This document shows positions 21,130 through 31,920 of a stretch of 64,000 bases of DNA, in pieces (position 1 is the first letter of the stretch; each line of letters begins with the position of its first letter). The DNA is taken from NCBI GenBank assembly GCA_015832175.1, contig WJXW01000001.1, positions 930,001 to 994,000 on the forward strand, written 5' to 3'. The notes below the pieces were generated by a model. It saw nothing but the letters and a program-made list of their open reading frames with translations. It made no database searches and was not told where the DNA came from. A program made the position numbers and the translations under genes. This stretch comes from Paraphaeosphaeria minitans (lineage: Eukaryota; Ascomycota; Dothideomycetes; Pleosporales; Didymosphaeriaceae).

Positions 21130-24100
21130 TAATAATAATATAGCCTTAAGACTAGGAGACTTCTTAGAGGAACTATAACCTAAGGACGTCGCGTAATAAT
21201 TAATACTACCTCCTTAGTAAAAAGACAAAGCCAAAGTAATATAGCTTTAATAAGTGAAGGAAGTAATAAATATTAAGGCTATTACCTTAAGAGGAGAGAT
21301 CGCATAAAAGTACTAGGTGAATAGAGTGGATCTACACAGCTACCCACCCCCTTCTTTAAAACGGCTAAACACTTATATAGTGTACATAATTGCGCAATAT
21401 CGCGCGAGCAGCCTTAAAGGTAAAGAGGTAATCTTTTTTTTTACTAAAGATTTTAATAACTAGAAGGAGAGAACCTTTAATAAGATTAGTTATGCGGTAA
21501 GAAAAGAGCTTATTACTTTTCTTATAAAAAAAGGCTTTATCGCTACTAATTCTATAATAAAGGACACCTATGCAAAGAAACTCTTTAAACTATTACAGCT
21601 TAACTATAAGCTATAGACCCTTTGTATAATAATGCTACAACTATAACCTAAACTACTTCGCACAATCCTAACAATGTAACCTACACTATCTATAGGCAAT
21701 GTATATACACATAGAGCACAGCTGGGGCCTATCCCTATATGTGTAAGGACAGAGACACTATATGTGGAGCCACACTAGTGGCAGTAGCCTAAAACCTAGA
21801 CTGCTTTTGCCTAACAAACTACATTATATAAAGAGGCTAGACACTTCTAGTCTCCTTAACAACTAGGAGATTATACTTATATCTAGCCAGATAAGATTAT
21901 TCTCTTTTAGAAGGCTTAGAGTAAAGAGAATAACTACACTAATAGGCTATATAACATCCTAGTAGACAAGATAAAAGTCTTTAGAGAACTATACTATAGG
22001 CTAGGCATACTATAGGACTAGTATGTAAACATCTTCCTAGGAATCCTTTCTAATCGTGCGAGTACCTACTACTTATATAATATTAGACTAGGACTTTTAT
22101 AGGATAAATTATACGATAGACTAAATAGGCACTTTAACACTAGTGTTAATTATAATTAGTACTAGATAGACTAGACCACTCTTACTTTTAAACGCTATAA
22201 AAGGGATAATCTAGCTACTACATCGCATAAGGCCCTAGAAGCAATAATTAACAAGCTTACCTTAGCCTAAAGGGCTCTTGGACAAGGCTTTAGTAGTGAA
22301 CTATAACTACACACCACTATTATATAAGCATACTATAGCCATCCTAACCTTAAATAAGCTATATTTAACCCTAAAAATACAGTAGAAGGCTTACTTAGTA
22401 ACCTTTGTGCGTTACTCTAAGTTATTAAAGATAGGAAGAAGTTACAGTTCCTCTAAGACAGTAAAGAGGTGTACTATACTAATTAATAATATAATAATCC
22501 TAATCGCATAAGAGGATCTAGCCCCTCTAGAGGCAGATTAACCTTTAGACTAAAAAGAAGGGGCAACTTTAAAAGTTTAAACTCTTACATAAAGTAGAAA
22601 TGCTTTATATACTATAAAGAAGAATACTAGTCTACTAACTATCTACTAAGGGATACCTAGTGAGCTAAAAGATAATACATGTTGTTATACGCTAACTTCT
22701 ACAAACATAAACCCTCTACTATAGATGTATAACTATATATCCTTAACTTTAAAGGAGAGTTAGAGGAAGAAGACTATCGCACAAAAAAGGAGGAAGATAA
22801 ACAAGACTAATAGAGTAATAAAGAAGAAGTATAGAAGGCTACCTTATACTTTACTTCTACTGCCTACCTTTATCGCACAACTAGTGAAGACATCTAATAT
22901 AGTAAGGATAATAAGAATACAGAAGAACCTACACAACTATTTACTCTAGCTAGTTAGTATTATACAAAGTACTAAGGAGAACTCTAGGATATAGGCGCCG
23001 TATAAGTGTCTATAGTAGAAAAGGACTAGCTCACTACCTACTTGTATAAAAACCTAACTACTAAAGTAGACTAGTTACTAGAATCTACTAACATTAGCTT
23101 TAGAGGACAAGGTTTCTAGATATCTCTAGGCACTGTATAAATTACTAACCCTATAGGAATAGTGACCTACTATATCCTTAACTCCCTAATACTATTCCTA
23201 CTATCGCTAGTAGATACTAACAGACTTAGGGTATACTTTAATAATATCCTAGATGTTATTATATAAAAGGACAGTATAATAGTCCTAGTTGTATAAAAGT
23301 AGGGTTACCCCTTCTTTAACCTTAGTAATAAGGAATTAGCTCTCTTCTTCACAAAGACAGAACTCTAACACCTACACTACTATTTTAGACACCCTTAGAC
23401 AGAAAGACTGTATAAGCTTCTTACTTAGGTAGGGCATAAAGTAGAGAGCTCTATACTAGAAGAAGTAAAGAAGTTCTATTACTACTACTAGTTATATAAC
23501 TAAGCGCTAAGACGCTTTAAATTCTCTATCTAAGATAACTTATACTTTAACTATAAGATTATTATTAATGTCGTATAAATTAGTAAAAGGGATGTCCTAT
23601 ACGTTATTAATATAGACATATCCTTTTAGGCAGCCTAATTCCTAAGATTAATAACTGCACAAGACACCTAGGATACCTTAATAAGATGCTAGATTAATGT
23701 ATACTAAGGCCCACTAGATTACATTATCTATAACCTAGGAACTAACTTCGCTTCTAACGAGTTTTAGAATCGTGCGAAGATAGTTAGGGCAGAATGTAGG
23801 CAAATGCTAGTAGAGGCACACTAGGCTGTAGGCAAGATTAAAAGAGTACATACACTACTACGCTAAGCGTATAATATCCTAAGAGCTAAGATTAACAGTT
23901 ATATAGATAATAAAACAGTGCTATAGATGGCAGTAAAGACACTAAATAACACAGCTGGGCCTAATAGTATAGTACCTACCCTCCTAGTCTTTAGTGCCTA
24001 CCTAAGGATTAATAAGGACTCTCCACCCTTACTAGAACTAATTGCCCAAGCCAATATAGTTTAGAAAGCAATAAAAATGCTTAAGAAGGATAGAGCTAAA

Positions 24101-26118
24101 GTTAAAGTTACTTGTATAATTAACACTAGGAATAGCCTATTATCGCATAGAACCCTTGCACTCCCACTAGGCTCTAAAGTCATAGCCTAGAGAGAAAAAA
24201 AGGGATAGTAAGGACTATACAAGATTAAGAGCATTAAAAGAAGAGACATTATCCTAGAGCTTAAAAATATACCTCTAAAACTGCGCTGTACATAGGTTAA
24301 ACTATACCATCACGCAACTAAAGATAGTACACAGGAACCACAGGATGTAGATGCTCCTGTAGCCGCACGAATTAAAGCCCCAAAGCCAAGGCTAAGGGGA
24401 AGACCTAGGAAGGATTAAACTACCACAGTCGCACAATTAGGTAAAGCTTAATAAAGATTAGAAAGACTAAACACCTAGTTTATCACCTAAAAAGAAAAGA
24501 ATAACTTTAAGCTTACACTAAAGCTTCGTGCAGACAGTGTTATTACCACATCTAGCTAGCCCTTTAAAGAATTAGATGTGGCAGAAATAAATGCCCTTAT
24601 TACTAATAGCACTTTTAAAATCTTATCATATAACCCTAATAAACAACCTAGCTATATCTTTAACCTGCGTCTTGTACAAGAGATTAAAGGCAAGATAACC
24701 TAACTATATAAAAAATTAAGACTTGTCTTTACTAGCTATTTAGACAAAGAAAAAGAGGAGATCTTTATATAATCCCCTACTATCTAGCGTATAAGCTAGA
24801 GGTTGCTGTTAGCTCTTTCTATAACACTAATTTAGTTGTATAACATGTATATTAAGCTTAGGGACATTACTTAGGCCTATATATAGTCCACTAACAAACT
24901 TCTTCGCATATTGTACGCCTAACTACTAGTAGAAATACGCAATTTCTTCCTACTAAACACAATTCTGCAAGTCGTACGACCTCTATATAGTGCAGCAGAA
25001 TTAGGTCTCTACTAGTTTAAGACATACCACAACTACTATAAAGAGAAACTAAGGATACATGTGTTAACGTACGACCTATACCTACTTATTATAGATAAGG
25101 GACCTAACATGTTTAGCATTACTAGACTCTAGACTAATAACACTCTTAGTGTGGTTACAGAAAGCTTCGTATAATAAGAAGAGGAGTAGCTCTATACTGC
25201 AAAGTTTTATGTAAAGGACAAAAGCGTCTTAACATAAAATAGGGTAATTAAGTTTAATAGAGGTAAAATCCAACTTACCTAGAGTGTTATTACCCTAGAA
25301 TAGAAGGGACAGGCTAAAAGCTTTTGCATAATTAATCTCTAGGACAAAGACGCTACACACTAATATATTATATAATAAGTAAGAGGTGTATATATCTCTT
25401 TAGTTTGCTAACTAGAAGCAATATTTAACCTATCTATTACTGCGTAAATAATAGTACTAACAGAAGAAGATATTAAGGCACTAAACATACATTTAAACTG
25501 GCAAATTCAGAATGCACAAAGAGGACTAAAATTTATTCTACTTAACCTAGATTGCACGAAGCTGTTTATCTTTACAGATAGCTCTTTTACTAATAATAGA
25601 GACCTAAGCTTATAGCTTAGCTTTATTATTATGCTAGTAGAGGAACATCGCACGACGACTTAGGACTTTAAGATCTATAGTAATATTATCTACTAGAACT
25701 TAGTAAAGTGTAAAAGAGTAACTAGAAGTGTTCTAGTAAGTGAATTATACAGTCTAGTAGGCGGTTTTAATAATACAATTACATTAAGCACAACACTCTA
25801 ATAGATTATACAAACACTTTAGATCCCCCTAATTCCTATTATAGTCTATACTAACTCGAAATCCCTGTACAAATGCCTTGTACGACTAGGCACTACAAAC
25901 AAAAAACGCCTTATAATTAACATTATGTTAATTAGGGAGTTGTACAAAAAACGGGAAATTACAGAAATTAGGTGGATTAATGGTAAAGACAATCCTACTA
26001 ATACTTATATAAAGAAAGCACCTAATTAGGCACTCTAAACACTAATCTTAATAAATAAACTACACATTACTATTAAGGCTTTAGTAGACAGAATTAATAA
26101 GGACTGCATAACAGAGTA
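21130..26118 (+). pseudogene. Cop-2 X1 gag-pol, RIP-degraded
   Basis: This is a degraded single-frame Ty1/Copia polyprotein. The gag zinc-binding region is at about 22601-22650: Cys-Phe-x-Tyr-x3-Glu-Tyr-x-Ser-Thr-Asn-Tyr, in which Tyr stands for Cys or His. Protease follows near 23060-23240. The integrase lies at about 23340-24300, with an easily read stretch Thr-Ala-Gly-Pro-Asn-Ser-Ile-Val-Pro-Thr-Leu-Leu (23951-23986). A reverse transcriptase part covers about 24580-25460 and RNase H about 25500-26118 (Phe-Thr-Asp-Ser at 25572-25583). The domain order, integrase before reverse transcriptase, is diagnostic of Copia. Several stretches of 40 or more codons are open, so erosion is milder than in Gyp-1. 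Stops are almost all TAA/TAG. Confidence 0.86.
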
Positions 26119-26166
26119 ACTACTCTACTATATAACATTTCTTTTGTTATTTCACTTACTATTTTT

Positions 26167-26185
26167 AAAAAAAAAATTTTTTTTT
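26167..26185. other. A10-T9 palindromic tract
   Basis: Ten A residues are followed directly by nine T residues just after the end of the Cop-2 RNase H. The tract is self-complementary and is the most extreme homopolymer pair in the window. It may be a slippage product. No terminator or polyadenylation role can be claimed. Confidence 0.7.
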
Positions 26186-26190
26186 CTGTC

Positions 26191-26886
26191 TAACTTGCTA
26201 CAACTTCGCATAGACATATTCATTTTTAGGCTGTATAAGCCCTACTACTAATTCAACATTATAGTTTTATTATAAGAGAGGGAACACATCGCAGGAGATT
26301 ATACGAAGACATTAAAGAACACATTTTCTATATTAATAATTTAGATATCTTAAGACTAGGCCCACCTACCCCTTCGTGCGACGAAGACATTCACCCCCCC
26401 CTATATACAACGCTTATAATAAGCACTATGCGACTTCTACACGTAGGCACTGTATAATCTAGACTTATAACCTAGGATTGCATAACAATCTAGGAACACC
26501 TAATTACTAGTATTAGTAGTGCTGTATAAGTAAGCATAAGACTTATTTTAAACTTAGCCGCGCAACTAGATAAGTACTACTTACTAATATCCTTTATATT
26601 ATATAACGCGAGCAGCCCACCGCTAGAGGTTTATACTAACTAGGATTTACACGACAATGTCCTAGGAGGGCATCTAGGCTACCTTAGCCTCTTTGTCCTA
26701 CACCTATTAGCATTGTACAATAAAAACAAAAATGCTTTAGAGGATTTATTATACGTCTACTACCAGGCTCTGTATAAAGGCCCTTATACTAGGTAAACTA
26801 GTAGGGAGGTTAACCTAAATGCGCGATCCAGTCTAGCCTATAATAACTAGCACAAAGACACTAGCAGTAAGGGCACTAGCGCCTAA
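26191..26886 (+). pseudogene. Possible accessory ORF after Cop-2 pol
   Basis: One plus-strand frame, shifted from pol, runs about 231 codons from 26191 to the TAA at 26884-26886. The stretch from about 26239 to 26454 (72 codons) has no stop at all. An ATG lies at 26428. The few later in-frame stops are TAA/TAG where Gln or Trp would fit. The reading is rich in Leu/Ile, with two hydrophobic patches (about 26580-26610 and 26680-26715), and then becomes polar. I do not recognise the protein. Downstream copy X2 lacks this region through its internal deletion, so no second copy is available for comparison here. Confidence 0.42.
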
Positions 26887-26923
26887 TAGACTAATAGTAT
26901 TATTAGCTATTATATAATAGCAA

Positions 26924-26939
26924 GTGTGTGTGTGTGTGT
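26924..26939. repeat. GT microsatellite
   Basis: This is a run of eight GT dinucleotides in the Cop-2 3' region, after the possible accessory frame and continuing into tatttgtgtg. TpG is the dinucleotide consumed by RIP on the opposite strand, so the run surviving here fits the mild erosion of X1. Confidence 0.9.
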
Positions 26940-27449
26940 ATATTTGTGTGTCTTATCAAAAATTAGCATCGTACAAAAAAGCCATACACATTTACTAGTA
27001 ATAGAGCACTAGCCACCAGACACTAGGACACTAAAAAGAACAAGACAAGAAGGGAGGAAGGTATACGTACGTTAAAGTGGGATAAAGGAGAGAGGGTTTA
27101 GGAGAGCTAGGAGACATCCTTTTATACCTACTTACTAAGACCTAGCGCCAAGCATTGTATTGCTTAACACCCCACTTTCTGTTTACGCATAAGGCACATG
27201 CCTAGAAAGAGCCTTATTATATAATGCGGCTCTACTACTATATAAAGGGGTAAAGTAAAAACTAAGTAGATTAGCTATTACTGCCTATTTGTACAAGAGT
27301 AGGTGTAAACAGGACCTCTACTACATAGTAACACCGCACCTACCCTACAACCTGTTCTAATAGGGGAAGGCCAACTGTATAGATAGAAAAGGACAGAAAA
27401 GGGAAGCGTATAATAGACATAGGCTATTATATAAAAGAAAAGTTGCTAG

Positions 27450-27761
27450 TGTCTATACAGTTTATCGTACAAGTAGCACTAGGTAAAGTGGGGGCCTACC
27501 TACCTATAGGGACCCGCACAAGGACCCACTACTTAGGTTAGCGCTAAGAGGCAGAGACTTTATAAGGCCTTACCTACCTATAAGGACCTGCATAAGGACC
27601 CCCTACTTAGGTTAGCGCTAAGAGGCAGAGACTTTATAAAGCCCTTAGTGCCCCTTTATACGATAGACTAGACGTAATTAATTAAACCTACTTCTTACCC
27701 TTTACATAATAGTATACTATTAATCCTTAAATGCTTAATTGCAGATTAAGCTAAACTAACA
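27450..27761 (+). repeat. Cop-2 LTR shared by X1 and X2 (312 bp)
   Basis: It runs TGTCTATACAG to CTAAACTAACA and contains two 74-bp units. It is both the 3' LTR of X1 and the 5' LTR of the deleted copy X2, because internal leader sequence (ctaattagtagttaat) follows it. No target-site duplication separates the two copies. Confidence 0.88.
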
Positions 27762-28099
27762 CTAATTAGTAGTTAATTCTAAATTAATTATAAACTAGTA
27801 AGGTCTAAAGACAGAGCGCCCTGTAAGCTGAATGCGTAGGCTCTGTATTATTACCTTTACTAGAGATCGAATTTCAGATTATATAATAAGTAGAAACAAA
27901 GCGCGCACATTTATAAAGAGTCGCATAATCTAGTCTAAGCTATTCTATAGAAAAGAAAGGAGATAGTAAGCATATTTATAACCCTAAAAAACACGTTGTA
28001 TAATTAAACTAGCGATAACTAAACGTAAACATGTTATATAATTAAACTAGCAATAACTAAACGCAGACACGTCGCACAACTAAGAAAGACAACAATAAT

Positions 28100-29838
28100 A
28101 TAGCCTTAAGACTAGAAGACTTCCTAAAGGAACTACAACCTAAAGACGTTACGCAACAATTAATATTGCCTCCTTAGTAGAAAGACAAAGCTAAAGTAAT
28201 ATAGCTTTAACAAGTAGAGGAAGTAATAAACATTAAGGCTATTACCTTAAGAGGAGAGATCGCACAAAAGTACTAGATAGATAGAGTAGATCTACACAGC
28301 TACCTACCCCCTTCTCTAAAATAGCTAAACACTTATATAGTATATATAATCGCGTAATATTGCGTAAGCAGCCTTAAAAGTAAAGAGGTAATTTCTTCTT
28401 TTACTAAAGATTTTAATAACTAGAAAGAGAAAACTTTTAATAAAATTAGTTATATAGTAAGAAGAGAGCTTATTACTTTTCTTATAAAAGAAGGCTTTAT
28501 TACTACTAATTCTATAATAAAGGACACCTATGCAAAGAAACTCTTTAAACTGTTATAGTTTAACTATAAGCTATAGACCCTTTATATAATAACTTTATAA
28601 CTATAACCTAAACTGCTTCGCATAATCCTAATAATATAACCTACACTATCTATAGGCAATACATATATATATAGAGCACAGCTAGGGCCTATCCCTATAT
28701 ATATAAGAATAGAGACACTATATATAAAGCCACACTAGTGGTAGTAGCCTAAAACCCAGACTACTTTTGCCCAACAAACTATATTATACAAAGAGGCTAG
28801 ACACTTCTAGTCTTCTTAATAACTAAGAGATTATGCTTATATCTAGCTAGATAAGATTATTCTCTTTTAGAAGGCTTAGAGTAAAGAGAATAACTACACT
28901 AGTAGGCTATATAATATCCTAGTAGACAAGGTAAAAGTCTTTAGAGAACTATACTATAGGCTAGGCATACTATAGAACTAGTATATAAATATCTTCCTAG
29001 GAATCCTTTCTAATCGTGCGAGCACCTACTACCTACACAATATTAGACTAGGACTTCTATAGGATAAATTATACAACAGACTAAATAGGCACTTTAACAC
29101 TAGTATTAATTATAATTAGTACTAGACAGACTAGACCACTCTTACCTTTAAACGCTATAAAAGGGATAATCTAGCTACTATATTGTATAAGGCTCTAGAA
29201 GTAATAATTAATAAGCTTATCTTAGCCTAAAGAGCTCTTAGATAAGGCTTTAGTAGTAAACTATAATTATATACTACTATTATATAAGCATACCGCAGCT
29301 ATCCTAACTTTAAATAAGCTATATTTAACCCTAAAAATATAGTAGAAGGCTTACTTAGCAACCTTTATACGTTACTTTAAGTTACTAAAGATAGGAAGAA
29401 GTTATAGTTTCTCTAAGATAGTAAAGAGGTGTACTACACTAATTAATAATATAACAATCCTAATTATATAAGAGGATCTAGCCTTTCTAGAGGCAGATTA
29501 ACCTTTAGACTAAAAGGAAAAAGTAACTTTAGAAGTTTAAGCTCTTATATAAAGTAGAAATGCTTTATGTGCTATAAAGAAGAATGCTAGTCTACTAACT
29601 ATCTACTAAGAGATACCTAGCAAGCTAGAAAGTAATATATGTTATTATACGCTAACTTCTATAAATATAAACCCTCTACTATAAATATATAAGCATACAT
29701 CCTTAACTTTAAAGGAGAGCTAGAGGAAAAAGACTATTATATAAAAAAGGAGGAAGATAAATAAAACTAATAAAGTAATAAAGAAGAAGTATAAAGGCTA
29801 CCTTATACTTTACTTCTACTGTATACTTTTATCACATA
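28100..29838 (+). pseudogene. Cop-2 X2 gag remnant
   Basis: This is the collinear, heavily mutated copy of the Cop-2 gag region (compare 21140-22870), including the degraded zinc-binding region at about 29560-29610 (tgctttatgtgctataaagaagaatgc). There the second and third Cys codons are partly kept (tgc, tgc) where X1 has tac. X1 and X2 thus preserve different ancestral positions and can correct each other. The frame ends at the deletion junction near 29840. Stops are frequent and nothing functional is expected. Confidence 0.8.
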
Positions 29839-30183
29839 ACTAGGAGCGATCCTTCTATACCTACTTACTAAGACCTAGCGCTAAGTATTATATTACTTAA
29901 CACCCTACCTTCTATTTGCGTATAGAACATATGCCTAGAAAGAGCCTTATTACATAATGCGACTCTACTACTATATAAAGGGGTAAGGTAAGAACTAAGC
30001 AGGTTAGCTATTACTACCTATTTGCACAAGAGTAAGTGTAAATAGGACCTCTACTACACAGTAACACTACACCTACCCTATAACCTATTCTAATAGGGGA
30101 AGGCTAACTATATAGATAGAGAAGAATAGGAAAGGGAAAGTGTACAATAGATATAAGCTATTATATAAAAGAAAAGTTACTAG

Positions 30184-30495
30184 TGTCTATATAGTTTATT
30201 GTACAAATAGCACTAAGTAAAATAGGGGCCTGCCTACCTATAGGGACCCGCACAAGGACCTACTACTTAGGTTAGCGCTAAGAGGTAGAGACTTTATAAG
30301 GCCTTGCCTACCTATAAGGACCTACACAAGGACCCCCTGCTTAGGTTAGCGCTAAGAGGCAGAGACTTCATAAAGCCCTTAGTGCCCCTTTGTACGATAG
30401 ACCAGACGTAATTAATTAAACCTACTTCTTACCCTTTGCATAATAGTATACTATTAACCCTTAAATACTTAATTACAGATTGAGCCAAACCAATA
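30184..30495 (+). repeat. Cop-2 X2 3' LTR (312 bp)
   Basis: It runs TGTCTATATAG to GAGCCAAACCAATA, with two 74-bp units. It is followed by ACTAC (30496-30500) and then the minus-strand Cop-1 copy. A matching ACTAC is absent at the left edge of the Cop-2 block (20445-20449 reads TATAA). Confidence 0.88.
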
Positions 30496-31920
30496 ACTAC
30501 TCTTTTTACTTACTTTCTATTAACTATAAAGTAATTTCCCCGCTCTTACTAGCTAGTAAGTATAATAGGCAGGCGCGTTTTAATTAGGAAAGAGTAGTAG
30601 TAAGAGAAATAAGTAATAAAGAAGGAGCGTCTTTAGCGCTTAATAATTAGATAGGTAGTAGAGTATATAAGCCCTTTACTAGTGTTTAATTTTCTTTTTT
30701 TAATCCTTTACTTTTAACACTTTAACTTTCTATCTAATTTAAACCTACTAGTTTAAGCCTTTAAATCCTACTACCTTATAGTAAGTTCTTTACTTCTAAT
30801 TATTACCTTACGCTCTTTTTATTGTCTAGAGCTTTGCTAACTTTTTTAGATATTTAATAACTTAGCTAAAGCACACGTAGTAAAGGCTATAAAAGCTACT
30901 AAATAAAGCTTTTAATTCTTTTACTAAGATCTTTCTACTTCTCCTACTCTACTAGTTCCTCCTACTCTAGCTCTAGGCCCCTAGCAATTACTTAGTGCTA
31001 TTAGATAAGTAAGCTACTTAGGCTACTTAAAGGGAGCTCTAGTAAGAAAGAGTAATAGACACTACTATAATAATACCTTAAGCTTAGGTAGGCGCTGCTA
31101 TACCTATTTTACTTACTTTTATACTACTATATATAGAATTATCCTATTACTTTAGCTAATTTTACTAATTATTTCTATAGCTAGCTGTATATTTAGACTC
31201 TAGCTATAGATTTTATCTACTATTAACTATTAGAGGGTGCTAATATAAGCTTTTATTTTAAGATTCTTTCTAGGTTTAGCTAATACTTTTTATAGAAGAG
31301 GCTAATTACTAAGCTACGTAAAAAGGTTAAGGTGGCTTTATAAGCTCCTCCTCCTACTAGTAGTTAGAAAGAGTAAGCTTAGTATATAGCTACTATCCTA
31401 CTCCTTCCCTCCTAGCTAATTCTTAGTAGAGGATAGGGTAATTACCCTTTTACTCTACCTATTAAAGAGTAGCGCAGTTATAGCTAATACACTAATTAAA
31501 ATAGCTAGATAAGTAGCTTATTAGCTCTAAAATCAAGTAGAGGCTAGGTAAGTGCTTCTCCTCCTACTAATTAAAAAAAGGGAGGCTAGCGTAAGGAATT
31601 ACTTATTACTAATTAAAAGAGAGGTAGAGGAGGTAGATAGGGTAAGGAATCACCTACTATAGAGAGAAAGAGAGGAGAAGAATAGGGAGAATCTCTTACT
31701 ACTAATTATAGGGGAGATTCTTACACCCCTATAATTAAGTAGAGGATAAAAAGAGTCTATAAACTTATAAATAAGCTCTTTAATCTCTTCTTCCTCTAAT
31801 TCCTATTCTCTCTCTAATCTTTTCTTTTTTTTCTTTTTCTTTTCTTATTTCCTAGCTCTAAATTAATAATTCTAGGTAGTTAATAGATTAATTGTCTACT
31901 TACTTACTTTTATTCTGAAA
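30496..31920 (-). pseudogene. Cop-1 copy 2, region after pol
   Basis: This is the reverse complement of 14850-16284 of Cop-1 copy 1, the segment between pol and the 3' LTR. Overall length agrees with copy 1 to within a few bases. The possible extra ORF described there would run on the minus strand here, equally full of TAA/TAG. A plus-strand reading near 30520-30690 (antisense to the element) also looks passable, so the strand of any coding content is open. Confidence 0.35.

Larger units (their letters stand above)
20450..27761 (+). mobile_element. Cop-2 copy X1, near-complete Ty1/Copia element
   Basis: This is a Ty1/Copia element with a 238-bp 5' LTR (20450-20687) and a 312-bp LTR at 27450-27761. 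The length difference is exactly one 74-bp unit that is single in the first LTR and double in the second. The internal region carries a repeat-rich leader (20688-21125), a gag-pol gene (about 21130-26118) and a further coding-like segment (26191-26886). A roughly 560-bp 3' region (26887-27449) contains a GT microsatellite and no frame I can support. Its left flank is TATAA within Gyp-1 B. The 27450 LTR is not followed by B but by a second, deleted copy of the same internal region. It is the least eroded large segment here, keeping many CpG and CpA sites. Confidence 0.88.
27450..30495 (+). mobile_element. Cop-2 copy X2, internally deleted
   Basis: This second Cop-2 unit shares the LTR at 27450-27761 and ends with the LTR at 30184-30495. 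Leader and gag (27762-29838) are collinear with 20688-22870 of X1. The sequence then jumps at about 29840 to the 3' region equivalent to 27107 of X1, so roughly 4.2 kb (all of pol and the possible accessory ORF) is missing. X2 is more eroded than X1 (for example gttgtataatta against gtcgcacaatta). Its right flank is ACTAC in the minus Cop-1 copy, while the left flank of the block is TATAA in Gyp-1 B. Confidence 0.87.
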
